Shown piece after piece: positions 15,873 to 23,528 of a stretch of DNA of 64,000 nt. The stretch comes from Oscillospiraceae bacterium. GTDB taxonomy: Bacteria > Bacillota > Clostridia > Oscillospirales > Ruminococcaceae. The position numbers and the translations under genes are program-made. The notes beneath the pieces were generated by a model, which was not told where the DNA came from, made no database searches, and saw only the letters and a program-made list of their open reading frames with translations. The stretch's first letter is position 1. Each line of letters opens with the position of its first letter. The DNA is taken from NCBI GenBank assembly GCA_029006135.1, contig JAQXGE010000033.1, positions 22,435-86,434 of the forward strand, written 5' to 3'.

Positions 15873-16913
15873 ATGAAAAAGTTTTTGTCGATTTGCATCG
15901 CAGCGATGCTGGCACTGTCGCTCGCTGGCTGCGGTGCTTCTTCAGTGTCCGAAACCCCGGCGGCATCCTCACAGCCCGCCGCACAGTCTGACGCACAGTC
16001 GGCTGAACAGCAAAAGACGAGTGAACCGCTTCGCATCGCGGGACTTAAAGGTCCCACCACGATGGGCCTTGTCAACCTCATGGCGGGGGAGAACGCCGGA
16101 AGCTACGAGTTTTCCATGTACGGTTCGGCTGATGAGATTGTGCCGCTGCTCGTCAAAGGCGAACTGGATGCCGCCGCAGTGCCTGCGAACCTCGCAGCAG
16201 CGCTTTACAGCAAAACGTCCGCCGCTGTTCAGGTGGCCTGCATCAACACGCTGGGCGTCCTTTATGTGGTGGAAAAGGGGGAAAACATCCATTCGGTGTC
16301 TGACCTCAAAGGCACCACGATTCTCTCAACCGGCAAGGGAACCACGCCGGAATACGTCCTGCGCTATGTTCTTGCACAGAACGGCATTGACCCTGATAAC
16401 GATGTGAGGATTGAATACCTGAGCGAAGCAACCGAGGTCGCCGCTCGCCTGACGGCTGACGAATCAGAAAACGGCACCGTGACGGCCATGCTCCCGCAGC
16501 CTTTTGTCACGAGCGTTGTCGCACAGAGCGAGGGCGCAGTTCGTGTGGCGCTGGATATGAATGAAGAATGGCAGAAAACCGCTGGCAGCCGCCTGGTCAC
16601 CGGTGTGCTGGTGGCGCGCCGCGATGCCATTGAAAACAATCCTGAACGCTTTGCGGATTTCCTGACTGCCTACAAGGCCAGTGTTGAAGCCGCCAACAAG
16701 GATACGGCAGGAACGGCCGCTCTGTGCGAGGAGTACGGCATTGTTGCAAAAGCCGCTCTTGCCGAAAAAGCCCTGCCCGCCTGCAACATTGTCTTTGAGA
16801 CGGGCGATGAGATGAAAACGGATTTGCAGAATTACTATCAGGTACTTTTTGACGCTGACCCCGCCAGTGTGGGCGGTCAGATTCCTGATGAAAACTTCTA
16901 CTATGCAAACTGA
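15873..16913 (+). CDS. ABC importer substrate-binding lipoprotein (SsuA/NMT1-like)
   Basis: Secreted lipoprotein of 346 aa. The signal peptide ends in the lipobox LAGC (Cys20), followed by a Ser/Ala/Gln-rich linker. The mature part is a two-lobed periplasmic-binding-protein fold of the SsuA/TauA/ThiY type, with blocks such as GELDAAAVPANLA and DLKGTTILSTGKGTTPEYVL. The ligand cannot be named; relatives bind sulfonates, nitrate, thiamine precursors or taurine. It begins a three-gene importer operon and is divergent from the Crp/Fnr-flavin reductase pair. Confidence 0.88.
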   Translation: MKKFLSICIAAMLALSLAGCGASSVSETPAASSQPAAQSDAQSAEQQKTSEPLRIAGLKGPTTMGLVNLMAGENAGSYEFSMYGSADEIVPLLVKGELDAAAVPANLAAALYSKTSAAVQVACINTLGVLYVVEKGENIHSVSDLKGTTILSTGKGTTPEYVLRYVLAQNGIDPDNDVRIEYLSEATEVAARLTADESENGTVTAMLPQPFVTSVVAQSEGAVRVALDMNEEWQKTAGSRLVTGVLVARRDAIENNPERFADFLTAYKASVEAANKDTAGTAALCEEYGIVAKAALAEKALPACNIVFETGDEMKTDLQNYYQVLFDADPASVGGQIPDENFYYAN

Positions 16914-17676
16914 AAAGAAAACACCTTTTTGGCAAACGCTGCTGGCGGTGCTGTTCTGGGCGGCAGTCTGGCAGCTGCTTGCCGGGGTGCTGGGGCATAA
17001 CGGTCTGTTCCTTGCCTCACCCTTTGAAACGCTGCGGGCGCTTGCGGGACTTTTGCCCACGGCGGAGTTCTGGCAGCGGATTTTGTTCAGCGCACTGCGG
17101 ATTCTTGCGGGCTTTGTACTTGCCGTGGCGGCGGGGCTGTTCCTTGGCGCGGCAGGGGCCAGATGGAATTGGCTGAGGGTACTTATCTCGCCGGTCATGC
17201 AGCTGATTCGAGCCATGCCGGTGGCGAGCTTTGTTATTCTGGCACTGCTCTGGGTCAGCGGAAAAAATCTCTCAGTGGTGGTCAGCTTCACCCATGTCCT
17301 GCCGGTGATTTATGCCGGCGTGCTGGGCGGCATTGCCGACACGGACCGTCAGCTGCTGGAAATGGCAAAAGTCTACCGGATGCCGCTGATTAAACGTCTG
17401 CGGTATATCTGGCTGCCCGGCGTGTTCCCGTCTTTTTGTGAAAGCTGCATTGCCGCTATGGGTATGTGCTGGAAAAGCGGTGTCTCCGCGGAGGTTATCG
17501 GCCTGCCGGATCACAGCGTGGGGGATGCGCTCTACCGTGCAAAAATCACCCTTTCAACGCCGGAAGTTTTTGCCTGGACGCTCGTCATCGTGCTGCTTTC
17601 GGCCGCACTGTCCGCCCTTGCGTCCTGGGGACTGCACGCCGTTAAACGGCATCTTTGCGGGGAGGTGAGCGCGTGA
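16903..17676 (+). CDS. ABC importer permease (SsuC/TauC-like)
   Basis: Membrane component of the importer, 257 aa from the proposed start, with about six helices. The cytoplasmic coupling segment is present around AKVYRMPLIKRLRYIWLPGVFPSF, matching the BPD_transp_1 EAA loop. The track start at 16849 lies well inside the upstream gene. The ATG at 16903 overlaps it by 11 bases and removes an unlikely N-terminus. The ribosome site is weak, consistent with translational coupling, so the exact start is uncertain. Confidence 0.85.
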   Translation: MQTEKKTPFWQTLLAVLFWAAVWQLLAGVLGHNGLFLASPFETLRALAGLLPTAEFWQRILFSALRILAGFVLAVAAGLFLGAAGARWNWLRVLISPVMQLIRAMPVASFVILALLWVSGKNLSVVVSFTHVLPVIYAGVLGGIADTDRQLLEMAKVYRMPLIKRLRYIWLPGVFPSFCESCIAAMGMCWKSGVSAEVIGLPDHSVGDALYRAKITLSTPEVFAWTLVIVLLSAALSALASWGLHAVKRHLCGEVSA

Positions 17677-18257
17677 TTGCAATCAGCCATCTGAACAAGA
17701 CGTTCGCCGCAAAGCCGGTATTGCAGGATGTTGAATTGACAGTCACCGGTCCTATTGTGCTGATGGGAGCTTCAGGATGCGGAAAAACAACGCTGCTGCG
17801 GATCCTCATGGGACTTGAAACACCGGATTCCGGAGAGGTGACCGGCGTTGGCCCCATCGGCGCGGTCTTTCAGGAAAGTCGGCTCTGCCCCCAGCTCACC
17901 GCTCCGGCCAATATCTGTTTGACGGGCGGCGGCGTGACGGAAGAGCAGGCGCGTGAGGCGCTTATCGCGCTCGGCTTTGCGCAGGGGGAACTGGCACTGC
18001 CGGCTTCCAAACTTTCCGGCGGGCAGCAGCGCCGCACGGCACTGCTCCGGGCACTCCTTTGCCGCACGGCACGGACGCTCTTGCTGGATGAACCCTTCAC
18101 CGGCATGGATGCGGAACTGGTCGAGCGCGCCGCCGCTTTGACAAAACAGCTGGTGAATGGGCGGGACACGATTCTTGTCACCCATGACCGCCGTGCCGCG
18201 GATTTCCTTGGCTGGCCGGTTTATGAGCTGAATGATAACCAAATACGGTGCAGATAA
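17673..18257 (+). CDS. ABC importer ATP-binding protein (SsuB-like, short)
   Basis: ATPase of 194 aa with Walker A GASGCGKTT, signature LSGGQQRR, Walker B TLLLDEPF and a switch His in LVTHDRR. It is shorter than the usual 240-260 aa because the helical domain and C-terminus are compact; no frameshift is seen. The start is a GTG at 17673 preceded by GGGGAGGTGA and overlapping the permease stop as GTGA. The track start six codons earlier would include the ribosome site. Confidence 0.9.
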   Translation: MIAISHLNKTFAAKPVLQDVELTVTGPIVLMGASGCGKTTLLRILMGLETPDSGEVTGVGPIGAVFQESRLCPQLTAPANICLTGGGVTEEQAREALIALGFAQGELALPASKLSGGQQRRTALLRALLCRTARTLLLDEPFTGMDAELVERAAALTKQLVNGRDTILVTHDRRAADFLGWPVYELNDNQIRCR

Positions 18258-18292
18258 AACGGAGGCGGAACTTTTGTGTTCCGCCCCGTTTT
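18256..18292. terminator. Terminator shared by the importer operon and the convergent antiporter gene
   Basis: AAAACGG-GGCGGAAC pairs with GTTCCGCC-CGTTTT across six bases. The flanking A and T runs make it work in both directions. Confidence 0.85.
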
Positions 18293-18297
18293 CACTT

Positions 18298-19923
18298 TCA
18301 GATTTCGCTGTCGCTGTGATGGATGAGCAAAAGGTCGCCGGGATGCAGGTCTGTGTCACCGTCCGGAATCAGCCATTGATCGTTCCTTTCAATCAGAACA
18401 ATGAGGGACTCTTCCTGCCGCGGCAAATCGCTGACGCGGGTGATGCTTTCGCCGCTTAAGTCCTGTGCGGTCAGCCGCCGTGTGGTCATGCTTACTTCCT
18501 CAAGATCGCTGTGCGCGGCGGGAGCACAGAGAATCAGCTGATCCCCAGCCATTAAAACGGTGGAGCCGTTCGGGGCAAACCGGCTGTCCTGACGCCGGAC
18601 GGAAGCAATGATTGTCTGCGGCGGCAGAGCAATTTCCCGCAAAGGCCTGCCGCACCAGCCGTGCCTCTCAGGAAGCTCGACCCGGATGAACTGCACGGGG
18701 GCTTCCTCGTTATAGTCAGTAAAGGTTTTCATGACGTCGGCACCCTCGGCGGTGTCAATCATCCGGAGCCTGCGGGCAACGGCGGGCAGAAGCGACCCCT
18801 GAATCCCGATGGAAAGAAGCACGACAACAAAAACAATGTGGAAAATATCCAGGTCGGTTACGGCGGGACTGATGACGGTCATGACGGCAAAAACGATGGA
18901 GGCCGCGCCGCGCAGGCCGGACCAGCTGACAAGCAACTTCTGCCCAAGGCTGCCGCCAAAAGGTTTCAGCAGCAAAAATACAGCGGCCGGCCGTGCCGCA
19001 AAGGTGAGGAACAGCGCAATACCCAGCGCGGGAACAATGACCTGCGGCATCTGGGAAGGCGTACTCAGCAGACCGAGCAGGAAGAACAGCACGACCTGCA
19101 TCATGCCGGTCAGCCCGTCAAAGAAAGATACAAGGGTGCGCTTGTTTTTGATTCCGCTGTTGCCCATCACGATGCCGGTAATGTAAACACTGAGGTACCC
19201 GTTGCCGCCAAGTGCTTCCGGTGCGGCGTAAGCAAACAGTGCCGCCGCAACAACAAACACGGTGTCAAATCCGGCCGCGCCAAAGCGCAGCCGGCTCATC
19301 AGCCGGGAGGCCGCAATGCCCGCCGCAAAGCCGATGGCAAGCCCCCAAAAGATCTGTGTTGCAAGCATTCGCAGAACCTCGCCGCCCGTGACCTGCCCCT
19401 GCATGGCAATGAGCAGCAGCGAGGTCAGCATATAAGCGCAGGGGTCATTGGAGCCGCTCTCTACTTCGAGCAGGGAGGAGGTGTTTTCTTTCAGTGCAAG
19501 GTTCCGCGCGCGAAGGATGGAAAACACCGATGCGGCATCAGTGGAGCCGAGAACAGCGCCAATCAGCAAACTTTCCAGCAGCGGGAAGCCCAGCACAAAA
19601 TGGCAGAAAACACCGGTGAGCAGTGCTGTCATCACAACGCCCAGGCTGGAAAGCAGAATGGATTGCGCTGCAACGGGCTTCGCCGCCTTCCAGCTTGTGC
19701 CAAATCCACCGTAAAACATGATGAAAATCAGTGCGAAGGAAGAAACTTGGGAAGCAAACTCATAATTGTCAAAGGGAATCTTGAGCAGCCCGTCCGAGCC
19801 GAACAGCATCCCGAGCAGAATGAACGCAAGCAGGGCAGGAACCCCTAAACGGGAGGAAAGTTTGTTGAAAGCAACACTGGAGAACAAAACGAGCGCGGCG
19901 AACAGCAAAAGGTATACAGGCAT
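18298..19923 (-). CDS. Potassium/proton antiporter, NhaP2/CvrA-like
   Basis: CPA1-family cation/proton antiporter of 541 aa. About 12-13 membrane helices fill residues 1-390. The transport-core motif GSTDAASVFSIL holds the conserved Asp pair region, and EVESGSNDPCAYML is the second family signature. The C-terminal cytoplasmic part contains a TrkA-C/RCK-C domain (around ELPERHGWCGRPLREIALPPQT) and a second ligand-binding-like stretch, as in NhaP2. It would export K+ or Na+ in exchange for protons. AAGGAG stands six bases before the ATG. Confidence 0.9.
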   Translation of the reverse strand: MPVYLLLFAALVLFSSVAFNKLSSRLGVPALLAFILLGMLFGSDGLLKIPFDNYEFASQVSSFALIFIMFYGGFGTSWKAAKPVAAQSILLSSLGVVMTALLTGVFCHFVLGFPLLESLLIGAVLGSTDAASVFSILRARNLALKENTSSLLEVESGSNDPCAYMLTSLLLIAMQGQVTGGEVLRMLATQIFWGLAIGFAAGIAASRLMSRLRFGAAGFDTVFVVAAALFAYAAPEALGGNGYLSVYITGIVMGNSGIKNKRTLVSFFDGLTGMMQVVLFFLLGLLSTPSQMPQVIVPALGIALFLTFAARPAAVFLLLKPFGGSLGQKLLVSWSGLRGAASIVFAVMTVISPAVTDLDIFHIVFVVVLLSIGIQGSLLPAVARRLRMIDTAEGADVMKTFTDYNEEAPVQFIRVELPERHGWCGRPLREIALPPQTIIASVRRQDSRFAPNGSTVLMAGDQLILCAPAAHSDLEEVSMTTRRLTAQDLSGESITRVSDLPRQEESLIVLIERNDQWLIPDGDTDLHPGDLLLIHHSDSEI

Positions 19924-20051
19924 GACGGCTCCTTTCCGGAAATTAGTCCAAAATCTTTATACTATCTTAATTCTACCATACATCAACGCAGGAATGCCAC
20001 AAATAATTTGTAAACACTTTCGCTTGGTTTGGCTTGCATATTTGTCAGGAA

Positions 20052-20060
20052 TGATATAAT
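20052..20060 (+). promoter_or_regulatory. Extended -10 promoter of the class B sortase gene
   Basis: TATAAT is preceded by TG one base upstream, the extended -10 form. A TTGCAT lies 15 bases upstream, closer than ideal. Confidence 0.5.
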
Positions 20061-20107
20061 ATAAAATCGGTTGTTTTTGAGAATCATTTTTAAGGGAGAA
20101 CATCGAA

Positions 20108-21043
20108 ATGGCAAAAATTCACCGTGATCCAAGCCCGTATATTCACAATGCAGGCACGGAAGAACGCGAGGAAAAAATGTCCGCCGCGCCGGCAGAACGC
20201 GAGCAATACCAGGAAAATTCGGAGAATGAGCAGGAGATTCAGCAGGATACCCCGAAAAAATCCAGCCGCGGGCAGTGGCTTTATACGGCGGCAATCATTT
20301 TCTTTGCCGGCGTTTTCCTGTTGAGCGCCGCCATGCTGATTAAACGCTATGCGGAGGACCGCCGCGCAGAGAACGCATTTTCCGACCTTGCCGCGCTTGC
20401 GGAGAAGCCAGCTGCCGTTTCGGATAAAAACACGGAGATCCAGCAGACAGACGATGGATCCGACATTGGCAATGCCGAAAGATTCAGTGCATTGGTTCAA
20501 AAGAATCCGGATTTTATCGGGTGGATCTCCATTGAAGGAACCAACCTTGATTTTCCGGTCATGCATAAACCGGATGTGAAAGATTTTTATCTGCGCCATG
20601 ATTTTGACGGGGCGTACAGCAACTACGGTGTGCCGTACTTGGATGAGGACTGCACACTCAGTGAAACACAGCGCAGCGAAAATCTGATTATTTACGGACA
20701 TAATATGAAAACCGGCACGATTTTTGGCTGCCTGACCGACTACAAAAAAGCCGATACATACAGCAAACACCCCGTTATCCAATTTGATACGCTTTATGAC
20801 AGCGGAACCTATGAGGTCTTTGCCGCCTTTGCCATTGACGTGGTGGAGGATCAGTCGTTTGACTATTATAACAAAATCGATATGGATGAAGATCAATACA
20901 ATGACTTTGTTGCGGAGGTCAAGCGCCGCAGCGATGTGGACAGCGGCATCACGCCGGTGTACGGGGAGGACCTTTTGACTCTGTCAACCTGTGAGTATTC
21001 CACAGCAAACGGCCGATATGTGGTCTGCGCAAGGCGATGCTAA
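20108..21043 (+). CDS. Class B sortase
   Basis: Membrane-anchored cysteine transpeptidase, 311 aa. An unusually long, acidic cytoplasmic N-terminus (about 55 aa) precedes one membrane helix (57-78) and the sortase domain. Catalytic residues are His198 in YGHNM, Cys295 in TLSTC and Arg303 in GRYVVCAR. The class B helix between strands 6 and 7 is visible. No substrate is adjacent. It is probably the housekeeping anchor enzyme; the pilus operon 21 kb downstream has its own sortase. In C. difficile a class B sortase recognises (S/P)PxTG, so overlap with the PPTG motifs here is possible. Confidence 0.9.
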   Translation: MAKIHRDPSPYIHNAGTEEREEKMSAAPAEREQYQENSENEQEIQQDTPKKSSRGQWLYTAAIIFFAGVFLLSAAMLIKRYAEDRRAENAFSDLAALAEKPAAVSDKNTEIQQTDDGSDIGNAERFSALVQKNPDFIGWISIEGTNLDFPVMHKPDVKDFYLRHDFDGAYSNYGVPYLDEDCTLSETQRSENLIIYGHNMKTGTIFGCLTDYKKADTYSKHPVIQFDTLYDSGTYEVFAAFAIDVVEDQSFDYYNKIDMDEDQYNDFVAEVKRRSDVDSGITPVYGEDLLTLSTCEYSTANGRYVVCARRC

Positions 21044-21139
21044 GGGGGAAAGATACAGAACTTCCCGTTGTGCTGCGATGAAAGAAAAAACAAAACGAGA
21101 AAAAGCAGGGGAAAACTTCATTTTCTTTTGAATATTGAC

Positions 21140-21175
21140 CGGGAAACACCGTTTTTAGGGCTTCCCGCTTTTTAT
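21140..21175 (+). terminator. Likely terminator after the sortase gene
   Basis: CGGGAA (21140-21145) and TTCCCG (21162-21167) form a stem with a 16-base loop, followed by CTTTTTAT. Confidence 0.6.
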
Positions 21176-21309
21176 ACTTGCGTCTAAGGAGAAAATGTGG
21201 TATCCTATTCTTTGCGCACAGCTTCCTTGAGAAGTCTTATGGTGTAAGAAACCGGAAAGGGAGAATGGCGCAGGGCGGCCGCAGCCCTTGGCGGCCGCCC
21301 TCTTTTTTT
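21176..21309 (+). other. Gene-free stretch ending in a strong terminator: possible small RNA or attenuated glmS leader
   Basis: The sortase-glmS gap is 448 bases without a convincing ORF. A weak promoter-like pair, TTGCGT and TATCCT 17 bases apart, sits near 21178-21206. A TCTTA/TAAGA hairpin and then a very stable terminator follow. The ~100-nt product could be an sRNA, or the terminator could attenuate glmS. I do not recognise the core of the glmS ribozyme here. Confidence 0.35.
21272..21309 (+). terminator. Strong intrinsic terminator upstream of glmS
   Basis: AGGGCGGCCGC pairs perfectly with GCGGCCGCCCT across about eight bases and is followed by C and seven T. Confidence 0.85.
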
Positions 21310-21411
21310 CAAAAAAGGGTAGACGAATGGATTGAAAAAGCATATACTTAATAGATATTCGGGTAAAATTTCAGAATATATCTGCGGTGCATTGCCGCCT
21401 GATTTTCCGCA

Positions 21412-21478
21412 CGGGCAGATAGTGCCCGGCAACAAAAAATCCGGGCAGGGAACTGCAAACGGCAGTTCCGCCCACAGG
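21412..21478 (+). promoter_or_regulatory. Two hairpins in the glmS leader
   Basis: CGGGCA/TGCCCG, and a longer stem of GGGC-GGAACTGC with GCAGTTCC-GCCC, lie immediately before the GGGAGG ribosome site of glmS. They may shape messenger stability or translation. No T-run follows, so they are not terminators. Confidence 0.4.
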
Positions 21479-21491
21479 GAGGGAAACCATT

Positions 21492-23333
21492 ATGTGTGGT
21501 ATCGTAGGTTTTACCGGAAGCGCCCAAGCGGCGCCCATCCTTTTGGACGGACTTTCCAAGCTGGAATATCGTGGTTATGACTCCGCCGGCATCGCCGTGC
21601 AAAATGCGGCAGGCAAGATTGAGGTTGTCAAGGCAAAAGGACGTCTGCGCGTTCTGAGTGAAATGACGGACGGCGGAAACGCGGTGAAGGGCAGCTGCGG
21701 CATCGGGCATACCCGTTGGGCCACACATGGCGAACCCAGCGTTGTCAATGCGCACCCGCATTACAGCAAAGACCAGAAGATTGCCATCGTCCATAACGGC
21801 ATCATTGAAAACTATCAGGAGCTCAAGGACCGCCTGTCCGCCAAAGGGTATACTTTTGTCTCCCAGACAGACACCGAGGTCGTGGCTCAGCTTCTTGACT
21901 ACTATTATACCGGCGTCTCGGCAGGGGACTGCCTTGATGCAATCACACGGATGATGCTCCATGTGCGCGGTTCCTATGCGCTCGGTATCCTTTTTGCGGA
22001 TCATCCCGGCGTGGTGTATGCCGTTCGTAAGGATAGCCCGCTCATCGTTGGCAAGGCGGAAAACGGCAGCCTGATTGCTTCCGATGTGCCGGCGCTGCTC
22101 AAATACACCCGCACGGTCTATTACATTGACAACATGGAGATTGCCCGCCTGACCGGTGACTCCATTGAGTTCTTCAACGTGGATAAGGAACCGCTCACCA
22201 AGGAAGCTTCCACCATTGAGTGGGACGCCGAGGCGGCTGAAAAGGGCGGCTATGAACACTTCATGATGAAGGAAATCCATGAGCAGCCCGCCGCTGTGCG
22301 GGATACTCTCAGCCCCCGCATCAAGGATGGTCAGATTGATTTAAGCGAACTTTCCCTCGATGAAGCGGCGATGCGCGCAGTCAAGCGAATTTATATCATC
22401 GGCTGCGGTTCCGCCTACCATGTAGGCGTGGCGGCGCGCTATGTCTTTGAAAACCTGGCCCGTCTGCCGGTGGAGGTGGATGTGGCCAGCGAGTTCCGCT
22501 ACCGCAACCCGGTACTGGAACCGGATTCCCTCGCCATTGTTATCAGCCAGAGCGGCGAGACAGCGGACAGCTTGGCTGCCCTGCGGGAATGCAAGGAGCG
22601 CGGTGTGCGCACCATTGGCATTGTGAATGTTGTCGGCTCTTCCATCGCACGGGAAGCCGATGCAACCCTCTACACATGGGCCGGACCGGAAATCGCCGTG
22701 GCCACCACCAAGGCGTACAGCACCCAGCTGGCCGCCTGCTATCTGCTGGCGGTTGAGTTTGCGCGCGTGCGCGGTCAGGTTACACCGGAACGCTATGCGG
22801 AACTTGTCACCGAACTTCAGGCACTGCCCGACAAAATTGCCAAAACGCTGGAAGACAAAGAACGGATTCAGTGGTTTGCTTCCAAATACGCCAATGCGAA
22901 GGATGCCTTCTTCATCGGACGCGGGCTGGATTATGCGGTCGCACTGGAAGGCAGCCTGAAATTTAAAGAAATCAGCTATATCCACTCGGAGGCTTTCGCC
23001 GCAGGCGAGATGAAGCACGGCCCTATCTCGCTGGTTGAAAAGAATATGCTGGTTGTAGGAGTCCTGACGCAGCCGGACCTGTATGAAAAGATGGTCTCTA
23101 ACTTGGTGGAAGCCAAGAGCCGCGGCGCGTTTATCATGGGATTGACGACCTACGGAAATTACAGCGTGGAAGATACCGCCAACTTTACCGTTTATGTTCC
23201 CAAGACCGATCCGCTGTTTGCAACGAGCCTTTCGGTCATTCCTCTCCAGCTCCTTGCCTATTATGTGAGCTGTGCAAAGGGTCTTGATGTGGATAAACCC
23301 CGCAACCTTGCAAAGAGCGTCACCGTGGAATAA
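21492..23333 (+). CDS. glmS: Glutamine--fructose-6-phosphate aminotransferase (isomerizing)
   Basis: Makes glucosamine-6-phosphate from fructose-6-phosphate and glutamine, the entry to UDP-GlcNAc for peptidoglycan and surface sugars. The protein is 613 aa, full length. The N-terminus MCGIVGF exposes the catalytic Cys after Met removal, with the class II glutaminase domain (1-240). Two SIS isomerase domains follow, with GSAYHVGVAARY, SQSGETADSLAAL and the C-terminal NLAKSVTVE. A GGGAGG site precedes the ATG. The gene sits before two envelope-polysaccharide genes that would use UDP-GlcNAc. Confidence 0.97.
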   Translation: MCGIVGFTGSAQAAPILLDGLSKLEYRGYDSAGIAVQNAAGKIEVVKAKGRLRVLSEMTDGGNAVKGSCGIGHTRWATHGEPSVVNAHPHYSKDQKIAIVHNGIIENYQELKDRLSAKGYTFVSQTDTEVVAQLLDYYYTGVSAGDCLDAITRMMLHVRGSYALGILFADHPGVVYAVRKDSPLIVGKAENGSLIASDVPALLKYTRTVYYIDNMEIARLTGDSIEFFNVDKEPLTKEASTIEWDAEAAEKGGYEHFMMKEIHEQPAAVRDTLSPRIKDGQIDLSELSLDEAAMRAVKRIYIIGCGSAYHVGVAARYVFENLARLPVEVDVASEFRYRNPVLEPDSLAIVISQSGETADSLAALRECKERGVRTIGIVNVVGSSIAREADATLYTWAGPEIAVATTKAYSTQLAACYLLAVEFARVRGQVTPERYAELVTELQALPDKIAKTLEDKERIQWFASKYANAKDAFFIGRGLDYAVALEGSLKFKEISYIHSEAFAAGEMKHGPISLVEKNMLVVGVLTQPDLYEKMVSNLVEAKSRGAFIMGLTTYGNYSVEDTANFTVYVPKTDPLFATSLSVIPLQLLAYYVSCAKGLDVDKPRNLAKSVTVE

Positions 23334-23392
23334 GCATCGTAGGATTTTGTTGAGTCTTTCCAAATAATCCCGGCGTATTTTGGTTGTTTTTA

Positions 23393-23429
23393 GCTCCGTT
23401 TGCCCAGCATTGGGGAGGGCAAACGGAGC
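23393..23429 (+). terminator. Terminator hairpin after glmS
   Basis: GCTCCGTTTGCCC and GGGCAAACGGAGC are perfect 13-base complements with an 11-base loop. The following AAATTTGTG is a weak T tract, so termination efficiency is uncertain. Confidence 0.6.
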
Positions 23430-23528
23430 AAATTTGTGTTATAATAAAAAATAGACCGGTTCATACCGTGCAAAGGCTTTGTGCGGCGTTCAAAGAACTG
23501 AGGAGCAATAAAGACAGGAAGAACTTGA

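Noticed and set aside
18661-19848. 395-aa plus-strand ORF opposite the antiporter gene
   Set aside because: Composition is Gln/His/Arg-rich shadow sequence. The minus strand encodes a full, motif-rich antiporter.
21195-21395. Short frames in the glmS upstream region (11 and 28 codons)
   Set aside because: The first is spaced only three bases from its AAGGAG; the second runs through the terminator. No conservation can be judged.
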